A stretch of 46,802 nt of DNA from an uncultured Paracoccaceae bacterium (GTDB taxonomy: Bacteria; Pseudomonadota; Alphaproteobacteria; Rhodobacterales; Rhodobacteraceae), in NCBI GenBank assembly GCA_951812615.1, contig CATOSU010000008.1:1-46802 (forward strand), read 5' to 3'. Of the stretch, positions 23,673 to 32,757 are shown in pieces. The notes below the pieces were generated by a model. It was not told the DNA's origin, did not search any database, and saw only the letters and a program-made list of their open reading frames with translations. Each line of letters starts with the position of its first letter. The first letter of the stretch is position 1. The translations under genes and the position numbers were made by a program.

Positions 23673-25007
23673 ATGGCTGAAACGCTTCTGAAAAACGCGT
23701 CCTTCATCGTCACGATGGACGATGCGCGCCGCGAGCTGGCGCGGGCCGATCTTTTGGTGCGGGACGGGGTCATCGCCGGTCTGGGCGAGGGGCTGAACAC
23801 CGGTGGCGAGGTCATTGACGTGCGCGGATGCGTGGTGACGCCGGGGTTGGTGAACACGCATCACCACCTGTACCAGACCCTGACACGGGCGGTGCCGGGC
23901 GGGCAGGACGCGCTTTTGTTCGGGTGGTTGCAGACGCTGTACCCGATCTGGGCGCGGTTCGGCCCGGAGGAGGTTTATGTCTCGGCGCTGACCGGGCTGG
24001 CCGAGCTGGCGCTGTCGGGATGCACGCTGAGTTCGGATCATCTCTATCTTTTTCCCAACGGCGCGCGGCTGGAGGACACGATTGCGGCTGCGGCCGAGAT
24101 CGGCCTGCGGTTCCATCCGACCCGCGGCGCGATGAGCATCGGCGAGAGCGACGGCGGCCTGCCGCCCGACAGTCTGGTTGAGCGCGAAGCAGCCATTCTG
24201 GAAGACAGCATTCGGGTGGTGGATGCGTTCCATGATTTGGCCGAAGGGTCGATGTGCCGGGTCGGGCTGGCCCCGTGCTCGCCGTTTTCAGTGAGCCGGG
24301 ACCTGATGCGGGAGGCGGCGTTGCTGGCCCGCGACAAGGGGGTGATGCTGCACACGCATCTGGCCGAGAACGAGGAGGATATTGCCTATTCCGAAGCCCG
24401 GTTTGGGTGCCGGCCCGGGCAATATGCCGAGGATCTGGGCTGGACCGGGCCGGACGTGTGGCATGCCCATTGCGTCAGGCTGGACGGTGCGGAAATCGGT
24501 CCTTTTGCCCGGTCGCGTACCGGTGTGGCGCATTGCCCCTGTTCGAATTGCCGGCTGGGCAGCGGGATTGCCCCGGTGCGGGCCATGCGCGATGCCGGTG
24601 TGCCAGTCGGGCTGGGAGTGGACGGGTCGGCCTCCAACGATAGCGGCAACCTGATGGCCGAGGCGCGACAGGCAATGCTGTTACAGCGTGCTGCCCGCGG
24701 GGCGGATGCGATGAGCGCACGCGAGGCGCTGGAGATTGCCACGCGGGGCGGCGCCGACATCCTTGGCCGGCCCGATTGCGGGCGGCTGGAGGTCGGCAAG
24801 CGGGCGGATATCGCGGTGTGGGATGTGACCGGGGTTGAAAGCGCAGGCAGCTGGGACCCGGCGGCGCTGTTGCTGGCGGGGCCGCAACGGGTGCGGCACC
24901 TGCTGGTCGAGGGTCGGCAGGTGGTGCGCGACGGTGTCGTGACGACGATCGATCTGCCGCGGGTGCTGGAACGGCAGCGGCGGCTGGCCGTGGCCCTTGC
25001 GGCATAG
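23673..25007 (+). CDS. 8-oxoguanine deaminase (amidohydrolase superfamily)
   Basis: The enzyme hydrolyses 8-oxoguanine, a product of oxidised nucleic acids, to urate. The 444-residue protein has the amidohydrolase metal site: GLVNTHHHLYQTL near residue 60, then MLHTHLAENEED with the third metal-binding His and catalytic Glu, the conserved HCV/His in VWHAHCVRL, and GLGVDGSASND with the metal-binding Asp. The overall pattern (GGQDALLFGWLQTLYPIW) matches PA0142-type 8-oxoguanine deaminases rather than guanine deaminase or TrzN. It follows hisN by eight bases. Its stop touches the stop of the convergent antiporter gene. Confidence 0.88.
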   Translation: MAETLLKNASFIVTMDDARRELARADLLVRDGVIAGLGEGLNTGGEVIDVRGCVVTPGLVNTHHHLYQTLTRAVPGGQDALLFGWLQTLYPIWARFGPEEVYVSALTGLAELALSGCTLSSDHLYLFPNGARLEDTIAAAAEIGLRFHPTRGAMSIGESDGGLPPDSLVEREAAILEDSIRVVDAFHDLAEGSMCRVGLAPCSPFSVSRDLMREAALLARDKGVMLHTHLAENEEDIAYSEARFGCRPGQYAEDLGWTGPDVWHAHCVRLDGAEIGPFARSRTGVAHCPCSNCRLGSGIAPVRAMRDAGVPVGLGVDGSASNDSGNLMAEARQAMLLQRAARGADAMSAREALEIATRGGADILGRPDCGRLEVGKRADIAVWDVTGVESAGSWDPAALLLAGPQRVRHLLVEGRQVVRDGVVTTIDLPRVLERQRRLAVALAA

Positions 25008-26888
25008 TCAGGCGCGTTTCTTGTCTTCCTTGGCGGCGGCTTCCAGCAGCGCCGCTTCCAGTTCTTTTTCCAGCTTCCGCGCACGTGCGATATAGGCGTC
25101 GTTTTCCACCGGGGCGACGCCCGGTTTCCACAATTGCGCCAGTTCCCGCACCGTGTAGCGGTCATGGGCATAGAAGGTTTGTTCGGCGTTGGCGGCCTCG
25201 TATTCGCTGAGGCCGACATTTTCCAGAACGTAGCGTCCGGCGCGCAGGGAGCTGTCGAACATTTCCCGCACGATGTCGTTGGCGCCGGCCTGATACAGTT
25301 CGAACACGTGCTGGCGGTCATAGGCGCGGGCGATGATGTGCAGATCGTCGCGCTGACGGCGGGCATAGCCGACAAGCTTGGTGACCGAGTCGCGGTCGTC
25401 CATCGCCGCCACCAGCACCCGCGCCCGCGACAGGCCGGCGGCTTTGAGGATATCGGGGCGCGTCGGGTCGCCGAGGAAGCCCTTGAAGCCGAAACGGCGC
25501 ATCAGCTGAATCGTGGACATGTCGTGATCCAGAACGATGGTGGTGAACCCGCTGGCCTGCACCAGACGGTTGACGATCTGGCCGAAGCGGCCGATGCCGG
25601 CGATGATCACCGGGCCTTCGCGGTCGATCGTGTCGGGTTCGTGGATCGGTGTGTTGTCCTTCATCCGCTTTGACAGCAGGTCGTAGAGGATGAACAGAAG
25701 CGGCGTGATCAGCATCGACAGCGCAATCACCAGCAGCAGCTTTTCCGAGGCGCCGGCCGGGATCACGTTTTGCTGGATGGAAAAGGCGACCAGAACGAAG
25801 CCGAATTCGCCGGCCTGCGCCAGCCCCAGTGTAAAGAGCCACTGATCGCGTCCGCGCAGGCCGAAGGCGCGGCCCAGCAGGAACAGGACCAGCCCCTTCA
25901 CGGCGGTCACCAGCAAGGCCATCGCGATCAGGTCCAGCGGATCGACGAAAAACGCACGCAGGCTGAACCCGGCTCCGACGGTGATGAAGAAGAGGCCCAG
26001 AAAGAGGCCCTTGAATGGTTCCAGATCGCTTTCCAGCTCGTGCCGGAACTCGGAGTTGGCCAGAACGACCCCGGCGAGGAACGCGCCCAGCGCCGGTGAC
26101 AGGCCGACCAGTTGCATCAGGAAAGAGATGCCGACGACGATGCTCAGAGCCAGCGCGGTATACATTTCGCGCAGGTTGGTGGCGTGGATGAACCGGAAGA
26201 GGGGCCGCGTCAGGTAGATGCCGGCCAGCACGATCACCGCCACCGCTGCGATGGTGACCAGCGTCACGCCCCAGCCGGGCAGGCCTTCGACCAGCGACAG
26301 GGCCTCGTGATGATCGGCATGGTCGGTTGGCAGTGCCCGGTCGATGCTGCCGTCGGGGTCAAGGTGCATGACCTCGCGCATTGCCAGCAGGGGCAGAAAG
26401 GCGAGGATCGGGATCACCGCGATGTCCTGGGTCAGGAGGACGGAAAAGGCGGACCTGCCGCCATTGGTTCGCATCAGCCCTTTTTCGGACAGGGTTTGCA
26501 GCACGATGGCAGTGGATGACAGCGACAGCGCCAGTCCAATCGCCAGCGCCGAGGACCAGTTTTCGCCAAGCGCCATGGCGCAGACCATGATCGCCAGTGT
26601 CGTCACGCTGATCTGCAGACCGCCCAGCCCGACCAGCCGGTGCCGCATGTCCCACAAGGCGCGCGGGTCCAGCTCCAGCCCGATGAGGAACAGCATCATC
26701 ACGATGCCGAATTCGGCCACGTGCTGCAGTTCCTGTGTTTCGGCGCCGACAAGGTGAAGTACGGGCCCGACGATGATGCCGGCGGCAAGGTAGCCCAGGA
26801 CCGAGCCCAGCCCCAGCCGGGCAGCAATCGGAACCGCAATCACGGCGGCGCCGAGATAGATGGTGGCCTGATACAGAAATGCTTCCAA
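25008..26888 (-). CDS. Monovalent cation:H+ antiporter-2 (KefB/KefC-type) with RCK domain
   Basis: This membrane protein of about 626 residues exchanges K+ (or Na+) for H+. It has roughly 12 hydrophobic helices to about residue 380 and then an RCK/TrkA-N domain with the nucleotide-binding GIGRFGQIVNRL motif. The tail is charged and predicted coiled (ARARKLEKELEAALLEAAAKE). I chose a TTG at 26888, giving MEAFLYQATIYLGAA, because the family starts right before the first helix and a GAGG lies 10 bases upstream; an ATG further up (27026) would put the start inside the Lrp gene. The stop abuts the convergent deaminase. It lies just downstream of the Lrp gene on the same strand. Confidence 0.88.
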   Translation of the reverse strand: MEAFLYQATIYLGAAVIAVPIAARLGLGSVLGYLAAGIIVGPVLHLVGAETQELQHVAEFGIVMMLFLIGLELDPRALWDMRHRLVGLGGLQISVTTLAIMVCAMALGENWSSALAIGLALSLSSTAIVLQTLSEKGLMRTNGGRSAFSVLLTQDIAVIPILAFLPLLAMREVMHLDPDGSIDRALPTDHADHHEALSLVEGLPGWGVTLVTIAAVAVIVLAGIYLTRPLFRFIHATNLREMYTALALSIVVGISFLMQLVGLSPALGAFLAGVVLANSEFRHELESDLEPFKGLFLGLFFITVGAGFSLRAFFVDPLDLIAMALLVTAVKGLVLFLLGRAFGLRGRDQWLFTLGLAQAGEFGFVLVAFSIQQNVIPAGASEKLLLVIALSMLITPLLFILYDLLSKRMKDNTPIHEPDTIDREGPVIIAGIGRFGQIVNRLVQASGFTTIVLDHDMSTIQLMRRFGFKGFLGDPTRPDILKAAGLSRARVLVAAMDDRDSVTKLVGYARRQRDDLHIIARAYDRQHVFELYQAGANDIVREMFDSSLRAGRYVLENVGLSEYEAANAEQTFYAHDRYTVRELAQLWKPGVAPVENDAYIARARKLEKELEAALLEAAAKEDKKRA

Positions 26889-26899
26889 GTCTTGGGTCC

Positions 26900-27355
26900 T
26901 CAGGTCGGCAGTGGCGCGTCGCGCTTGAGCTGATCCATTACGATCTGGCTCTGTACACGTGCCACGGCGGGATGTGGAAGCAGAACTTCGTGAATCAGCC
27001 GGTTCAGGGCCGGCAGGTCTTCGCAATAAACACGCAGCAGATAATCCGCATCACCGGTCAGCGTCCAAGCGCTGGTGATTTCTGCGCGGGTGGCCACCAG
27101 CCGGGCAAAGCTGCGCGATTGTTCCGGGCCGTGGGTACCCAGCTGTACCTGAACAAAGCCCTGAACCGCGAGGCCAAGGCGCAAGGGATCGAGCCGGGCG
27201 GAATAGCCCTGAATGAAGCCCTCGGCCTCCAGCCGCTGTCGGCGGCGTCCGGCCTGGCTGGGCGAGAGGTTCAGCAATTCGCCCAGCTGATGCGCCGTCA
27301 GATGCGCATCTTTTTGCAGTGCGGCCAGCAATCGTGTGTCTGTTTCATCCAACAT
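26900..27355 (-). CDS. Lrp/AsnC family transcriptional regulator
   Basis: The 151-residue protein MLDETDTRLLAALQKDAHLTA... has an N-terminal winged-helix domain (LGELLNLSPSQAGRRRQRLEAEGFIQGY) and a RAM effector domain (VQGFVQVQLG, then AWTLTGDADYLLRVYCEDL). It is divergent from hppD, the second step of tyrosine breakdown, a common pairing in which the Lrp protein responds to an aromatic amino acid and controls hpd. An inverted TGCGTAA/TTACGCA pair lies between the two genes. The ATG at 27355 is preferred over 27403 since the shorter form is the family length. Confidence 0.92.
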   Translation of the reverse strand: MLDETDTRLLAALQKDAHLTAHQLGELLNLSPSQAGRRRQRLEAEGFIQGYSARLDPLRLGLAVQGFVQVQLGTHGPEQSRSFARLVATRAEITSAWTLTGDADYLLRVYCEDLPALNRLIHEVLLPHPAVARVQSQIVMDQLKRDAPLPT

Positions 27356-27356
27356 G

Positions 27357-27466
27357 TGCGTAATATTACCGGTTTCTTTAAAGATAAGGCGAAACCCACG
27401 CATTGTTACCCCAAGTTTTTAAGAAAAACGCGCAAACGCCGCGGGGAAGGATGCCTAAGTTACGCA
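27357..27466. promoter_or_regulatory. Lrp-hppD shared control region with inverted heptamers
   Basis: TGCGTAA (27357-27363) and TTACGCA (27460-27466) are exact inverted copies, each placed about 1-30 bases from one of the divergent starts. The palindrome TCTTTAAAGA (27375-27384) lies between. Lrp-type proteins wrap DNA through spaced sites, so these are candidate operators; the link to the Lrp gene is inferred from position. Confidence 0.4.
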
Positions 27467-27497
27467 TCACCTCAGGAATTTATGACAGGAGAAGCTG

Positions 27498-28595
27498 ATG
27501 GGTCCGTTCCCGCATGACGCACCGAAGTCGCAGATCAGCGATGAAAACCCCGCTGGCACCGATGGTTTCGAATTCGTGGAATTCGCCCATCCCGAACCGC
27601 AGGAGCTGCGCGATCTGTTCACCCGCATGGGTTATGAGCTGGTTGGCCGTCACAAGACCAAGCCGGGGATCGAGCTATGGCAGCAGGGTGACATCACCTA
27701 TATCCTGAACGCTGAAAAAGGCAGCTTTGCCGACAAGTTCATCGATCTGCACGGGCCCTGCGCCCCGTCGATGGGCTGGCGGGTGGTGGATGCGCAGCGT
27801 GCATTTGATCATGCCGTGAAGATGGGCGCCGAACCCTACGAGGGTGATGACAAAACGATGGACGTGCCCGCGATCAAGGGCATCGGCGGCAGCCTGATCT
27901 ATTTCATCGATCAGTATTATGACACCTCGCCCTATAACGAGGAGTTCGAGTGGCTGAAGCAATCGAAGCCGCGCGGCGTGGGTTTCTACTATCTCGATCA
28001 CCTCACGCACAACGTGTTCAAGGGCAACATGGACGTGTGGTTCCGGTTTTACGGGGATCTCTTCAACTTCAAGGAAATCCGGTTCTTCGACATCGAAGGC
28101 AAGTTTTCCGGGCTCTTCTCGCGGGCGCTGACCTCGCCCTGCGGACGCATCCGCATCCCGATCAATGAGGACCGGGGCGAGAAAGGGCAGATCGTGTCCT
28201 ATCTGAAGAAGTACAAGGGCGAAGGCATTCAGCACATCGCGGTTGGCACCGAGGATATCTATGGGTCCACCGATGCCATCGCCGACAATGGCATCCGGTT
28301 CATGCCCGGCCCGAACGAAGCCTATTACGATCTGTCCTATGACCGCGTGGTTGGCCACGACGAGCCGAAGGACAAGATGATGAAGCACGGCATCCTGATC
28401 GACGGTGAAGGTGTACTGGACGGGGGAGAGACCAAGATTCTGTTGCAGATCTTCTCGAAAACCGTGATCGGCCCGATCTTCTTCGAGTTCATTCAGCGCA
28501 AGGGCGATGACGGGTTCGGCGAAGGCAACTTCAAGGCGCTGTTCGAGAGCATCGAGCAGGAGCAGATCAACTCGGGCGAGCTGGCCGCGGAGTAA
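27498..28595 (+). CDS. hppD: 4-Hydroxyphenylpyruvate dioxygenase
   Basis: The enzyme converts 4-hydroxyphenylpyruvate to homogentisate in tyrosine breakdown and uses Fe(II). The 365-residue protein has two VOC-fold halves and all iron ligands: His168 in LDHLTHNV, His246 in IQHIAVGT, and Glu330 in FFEFIQRKG. The FSRALTSPCGRIRIPINE segment is a family hallmark. The ribosome site is CAGGAGAA just before the ATG at 27498. It is divergent from the Lrp gene, and its stop lies three bases from the convergent MscS gene. Homogentisate dioxygenase is not in the window. Confidence 0.97.
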   Translation: MGPFPHDAPKSQISDENPAGTDGFEFVEFAHPEPQELRDLFTRMGYELVGRHKTKPGIELWQQGDITYILNAEKGSFADKFIDLHGPCAPSMGWRVVDAQRAFDHAVKMGAEPYEGDDKTMDVPAIKGIGGSLIYFIDQYYDTSPYNEEFEWLKQSKPRGVGFYYLDHLTHNVFKGNMDVWFRFYGDLFNFKEIRFFDIEGKFSGLFSRALTSPCGRIRIPINEDRGEKGQIVSYLKKYKGEGIQHIAVGTEDIYGSTDAIADNGIRFMPGPNEAYYDLSYDRVVGHDEPKDKMMKHGILIDGEGVLDGGETKILLQIFSKTVIGPIFFEFIQRKGDDGFGEGNFKALFESIEQEQINSGELAAE

Positions 28596-28598
28596 GCG

Positions 28599-29939
28599 TC
28601 AGGAGGCGGCCCCGGGCGCGCCTTCGACAATGTGAACGTTTCGGTGGGGCAGGGGGATGGAAATGCCCTCTGCGTCGAACCGTTCCTTGGCCAGCAACGT
28701 GAGGTCCCAGTAGACGGTCCAGAGGTTTTCCGTCTTGGTCCAGGGGCGGCACAGGATATTGACCGAGTTTTCCGCAAGTTCGGAGACGTAGATTGCCGGT
28801 GCGGGGTCCTTGAGGCATTTGTCGTGCCCATCGACCAGATCGCGCAGGACGTCCATCGCGCGGCGCGTGTCCTCCTTGTAGTCGATGCGGAACATCAGAT
28901 CGACGCGCCGGGTGGGCGCGGCGTTCACGTTGGTGATGACATCGCCCCAGACCGAGGAATTGGGAACCGTGATCAGTTGGTTGTCATAGGTGCGGATGCG
29001 GGTCGAGACGATGTTCATGTCATCGACGATACCGGCCACACCGGCGACCTGAATATAGTCGCCGAGGTCAAAGGGTTTGAGCACCATGATCATCAGCCCG
29101 CTGGCGAGATTGCCCAATGTGTCCTTCAGAGCGAAACCGATGATGAAGCCGACGCCTCCGAAAATCCCGATCAGGGCGGAGACGGGGATGCCGAACAGGC
29201 CCAGCACCATCACGATGCCCAGCATGAAGGTGAACCAGTAGACGGCTGCCAATACGAACCGTTTGAGCAGTTCCGAGAAATGCGGAATTCTGTCCAGCCG
29301 GTGCCGGACCCGCGAACGGAAGAACACGGCAACAATGCGCATGGCGTAGATGGCCACCGCCAGGGACAGGATCAGCAGCAGAATCGACAGCCCGCCGTCC
29401 AGCGACAGTAGCCAGTTCTTGGCCGCGGTCAGCAGGGCGACGACATCGGACGTGCGCACCGATTCCGCCCGGTACCCGAAAATATAGTCCCGGTGCGGCT
29501 GGATCTCTTCGTCCTTGGCGCCCTTGAGTGCCCAGCTGTCCAGTACCAGCTGATAGTTATGCGAAATCCGGCCGGCGGAGGTCTGGCTTTCGACGATCTG
29601 GTTGCGCAGGTGCTCTGACCCTTCGGCCTCGGCATAACGCAGGCGGAGTTTCAGGGTCGCCGACGCTTCCAGTTTCTTGCGCAGGTGGGTCTGCCACACC
29701 TTTGCCAGTTCGGCATGAACGTCTGCCGTCATGGGCACCATCAGGATACGCAGGTCTTCCTGATCGACATTTATCGTGCTGGCGGCCCGGAAGGCGCCGT
29801 TGTCGTCGTCGGCCCCGGCGGCGGGTTCGGTTGCGGGCGGCGTATCGCTCGCGTTGCCGGTGTCCTGCGCGGCGCAGGACAGGGCGAGCGCAAGGCTCAG
29901 GAGCGCGGAAATCAGGATGCGGGTCAGAAAGAGCGGCAT
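28599..29939 (-). CDS. Mechanosensitive ion channel (MscS family) with periplasmic N-domain
   Basis: The 446-residue protein begins with a signal peptide (MPLFLTRILISALLSLALALSCAAQ) and an acidic linker. A periplasmic region to about residue 175 is followed by membrane helices at about 180-205, 228-250 and 255-285. The last helix, with GIFGGVGFIIGFALKDTLGNLASGLMIMV, is the pore-lining TM3 of MscS. The beta domain (FDLGDYIQVAGVAGIVDDMNIVSTRIRTYDNQLITVPNS) and a C-terminal alpha/beta region ending in PLPHRNVHIVEG follow. It should act as an emergency valve in hypo-osmotic shock. The large N-domain makes it a longer, non-classic member. Confidence 0.92.
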   Translation of the reverse strand: MPLFLTRILISALLSLALALSCAAQDTGNASDTPPATEPAAGADDDNGAFRAASTINVDQEDLRILMVPMTADVHAELAKVWQTHLRKKLEASATLKLRLRYAEAEGSEHLRNQIVESQTSAGRISHNYQLVLDSWALKGAKDEEIQPHRDYIFGYRAESVRTSDVVALLTAAKNWLLSLDGGLSILLLILSLAVAIYAMRIVAVFFRSRVRHRLDRIPHFSELLKRFVLAAVYWFTFMLGIVMVLGLFGIPVSALIGIFGGVGFIIGFALKDTLGNLASGLMIMVLKPFDLGDYIQVAGVAGIVDDMNIVSTRIRTYDNQLITVPNSSVWGDVITNVNAAPTRRVDLMFRIDYKEDTRRAMDVLRDLVDGHDKCLKDPAPAIYVSELAENSVNILCRPWTKTENLWTVYWDLTLLAKERFDAEGISIPLPHRNVHIVEGAPGAAS

Positions 29940-30050
29940 ATCGGGGTCAGACTCCTGCGGCGCGGGTTGTGACCATATCCGAAGATTGCGGCCCGGACGT
30001 CAAGCCACGGCAACGGGGCCGGTCGGCGCATGCGTCAGGGCACGGGGAGG

Positions 30051-32600
30051 TCAGCCGCTGGGGATCTTCAGGACGAGGTTGCGCCCACCCTTCTGATACA
30101 GCAGTTCGCTGTCACCAATTACGGACACCCGACCGCCGTCGATGGAATCGCCAACCTGTACCTTCTTGTACCGGCCGCTGGGCAGGCGGACCAGCGCGCG
30201 GCGGTTTGACGGCGTGCCATAGACGCCGATCAGGTTGACCTGACGCAAGTCGACGGCGTTGTTCAGCGTGGCCTGCCGCGAGACAGAGGCGCTGGTCGGG
30301 ATCTTCGGGGTGACCGTTTTCGGCGCGATTGCGGCGACCTGCGTGTTCGCCGGGTCGGCCTGTTGTTTCCTGACCCTCGAGGTAAAGCCCGCCGGTCGTT
30401 TCTTGGGCGCGACCGAGGCGGCCACGGCCTGTGCCGTAGCGGTGTCGTCGGCTTCCTCTTCCTGCTGTTTCACCGTGTCGGGCCGGGCCTTGGGCCGGAC
30501 AGTGGCCAGTTCCGTGCGGGTCAGGCCGCCAAGCTGGCCACGTTCAGCCTGTTCGCTGAGGTCGTCGGGGCGCGACCGCGGCCGGAAGCCGGCCAGCCGG
30601 TCCTGCAGCGTGTCGGCTTCAGGCGTTTCGACCGTCCGGTCAGGTGTCGGCGGCGGGACCACGTCGGGGCGGCCGAGATAGACCAGAATGCCATCCGGTG
30701 TCAGCGTGCCTTCGGGCGTTGCCCGGACCAGACCGCGTTCGTCAAACTCAAACCGCGTGTCCGGTGCGGCGGGGGAGGACAGGATGCCGATCGGATCGTC
30801 GGTTTGCAGCGATGCAACCTCGGGCAGGGCCACGGCGTCCTGTGACAGGTCGCGATTGTCAATCGAGCCGATATAGAGATCGTCCAGCGAGATGACCGAG
30901 GGCGTATCGGGTTCCGGCGGCGCTTCGGACCAGATCCCGGTGACCGCGTATCGCGTTTCGGGATCCTGTGCACCGCGCGCATCCGGTTGTGCGCCGGCCG
31001 GGGATCTGGGCGCGCGCAGGGCGTTCAGAACCGCCGTGTCGGTATCGGTGAGCCCGGCGCTGGCCGGATCCAGAGACGCGAGCGTTACCGGCTGTTCGGG
31101 GCCGATCGGGGTGGTCAGGGCCTGATCGTTGCCCGTGGCGGGCGGGGCGAATGTCGGCAGGGCAAAGGACACCGATTCCGGCGCCGGTGCGAGCGACGAG
31201 GTCTGCGGCGCGGCGGATCTGGTGACGACCGGGTCTGCGGCGGGCGCGGTGTCGTTCGTGTCAGGCGTGGTGGCGGCCACGGCCGTGGGCTGGTCGCGGT
31301 CGAACAGGCGGACGAACTGATCATCGAGGAAAATCGAAGCCCAGGCTGCCACCCCGGCTAGGAACAGGAGCAGTACCGCGGTCAGGATCAGGCCCAGAAA
31401 GCGCGGACGGGACTTTGCCGCCTGCGCCTGCCGGGCCCCGAACACGGTCATGCGTTCGGTTTCCTGCTGTTCGCCCGAGGCGGGATCGGCGGTTTTCAGG
31501 ACCGCGGCAGCCAGCTTTGGCGGCATGCCCGAAACATCGACTTCCCGCTTGGCAGGTTCGGGTGCCGGCGCGGCGGCTGCCGGCGCGGCTGCGGGTTTTT
31601 CCCGGCGCCGGCGCAGCAACGAGGACAGCCGCGATTGCGGTGGATCGTCGGCGGGCAGTGGCGGAACCGGGACCGGCGCCCGCATCGGGGCGGCCAGTTC
31701 GGGGGCGGCGCCGGCCTGTTCCGGCCGGGCGACAAGCGGTGCCGTGGCCACCGGCGCGTCTGGAGCGGTGCTCAGCACAGGTTGCGGGGTTGGTTCCGGT
31801 GCGGCGGGTGTCTGGATCTCTGCGGCGGCAGGCGGTTCCTGGGCGGCAACCGGTTCGGGCGTCGCGGGCGCCGGGGCGGGTGTGTCACTACCGCTGCGGC
31901 GTCGCCGGCTGGAAAACGTTGCGACCGCTTCTTCGGCAGGTGCGGGCGCGGCTTCAGGCTGCTGCGGTGCCGGCGGCTCCGGCTCTGCCTGTGGCGATGC
32001 GGTTTGCTCGGCCGGAGCCGCCACCGGTACGACCCCGTCCACCGGGAACTGCGCCGGGCCGACAACGACAACCGCGATCCCGTCTGCCTCGACATGGTCA
32101 GAGGCCGGCAGCGTGGTCTTGGCAAAGGCGGTCGGGCCGAAAAACGGTTCGCCGAGGAACGGTTTTCGGCCCGGGATGGCGACAAAGCTCAGTGGTCCGA
32201 ATTCATGTTCGACGGCAAATTGCTCGGCCTCGGCAAGGGTTTCGCGGGCCACCGCCGCGACATGGGTTGTGTTGCCCTCGACCGAGATGTCATAGGCCAG
32301 TTCACTGACGGCATAGGGCGTGGCGCCTTCCAGCGCCTCGCGCACCTTGCGGTCGCGGGCCTGCGCGTCCACCAGCCCGGTGTCGATGCTGAGATAGCGG
32401 ATCTGTTCGTTGGGGATGATCAGCTTGGTGAACAGCGGCCCGGGTTCCAGCCGCGATGCCGCCCCGCGCAGGCCGGACAGAGCCGTCGCCAGATCGGGCG
32501 CATCCAGCGCGGCTTCGCCGGCATTGCGCCATCCGCCGGCGCACCGGTGCAGGAGGCTGATGCCTTCGAACGACAGAGACAACGCAAATGCGGGTTTCAT
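30051..32600 (-). CDS. Single-pass membrane protein: PilM/GspL-like cytoplasmic part, Pro/Ala-rich linker, PilP/GspC-like C-terminus
   Basis: The 849-residue protein has no clear match I can name. Residues 1-150 (FALSLSFEGISLLHR, then KLIIPNEQIRYLSIDTG and REALEGATPYAVSELAYD) resemble the actin-like cytoplasmic domain of PilM/GspL. Residues 195-350 are rich in Pro, Ala and Glu with two SSRRRR/LRRRRE islands. One membrane helix lies at about 401-424 (FLGLILTAVLLLFLAGVAAW). Another long linker carries repeated RPKARP/RPRSRPDDL pieces. The last 65 residues (VNLIGVYGTPSNRRALVRLP, then VQVGDSIDGGRVSVIGD) resemble the periplasmic PilP/GspC domain. The family resemblance is by eye. No pilus or secretion genes adjoin it. 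It is divergent from the SIMPL gene. Confidence 0.6.
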   Translation of the reverse strand: MKPAFALSLSFEGISLLHRCAGGWRNAGEAALDAPDLATALSGLRGAASRLEPGPLFTKLIIPNEQIRYLSIDTGLVDAQARDRKVREALEGATPYAVSELAYDISVEGNTTHVAAVARETLAEAEQFAVEHEFGPLSFVAIPGRKPFLGEPFFGPTAFAKTTLPASDHVEADGIAVVVVGPAQFPVDGVVPVAAPAEQTASPQAEPEPPAPQQPEAAPAPAEEAVATFSSRRRRSGSDTPAPAPATPEPVAAQEPPAAAEIQTPAAPEPTPQPVLSTAPDAPVATAPLVARPEQAGAAPELAAPMRAPVPVPPLPADDPPQSRLSSLLRRRREKPAAAPAAAAPAPEPAKREVDVSGMPPKLAAAVLKTADPASGEQQETERMTVFGARQAQAAKSRPRFLGLILTAVLLLFLAGVAAWASIFLDDQFVRLFDRDQPTAVAATTPDTNDTAPAADPVVTRSAAPQTSSLAPAPESVSFALPTFAPPATGNDQALTTPIGPEQPVTLASLDPASAGLTDTDTAVLNALRAPRSPAGAQPDARGAQDPETRYAVTGIWSEAPPEPDTPSVISLDDLYIGSIDNRDLSQDAVALPEVASLQTDDPIGILSSPAAPDTRFEFDERGLVRATPEGTLTPDGILVYLGRPDVVPPPTPDRTVETPEADTLQDRLAGFRPRSRPDDLSEQAERGQLGGLTRTELATVRPKARPDTVKQQEEEADDTATAQAVAASVAPKKRPAGFTSRVRKQQADPANTQVAAIAPKTVTPKIPTSASVSRQATLNNAVDLRQVNLIGVYGTPSNRRALVRLPSGRYKKVQVGDSIDGGRVSVIGDSELLYQKGGRNLVLKIPSG

Positions 32601-32757
32601 GCGGTCCCGAAATTAGTCAACACAAAAGGACGGAGAGACTCCGCCACCGGCCGCTGGTTTAAAGCAGCAGTCCGCCGAAGGAAAGTATAAGGCAATCCGA
32701 TGCTTGTGTCATCGGTTCGCTTGTCTGATCCTGCGTTCAGGAAACGGAGGAACGGGA

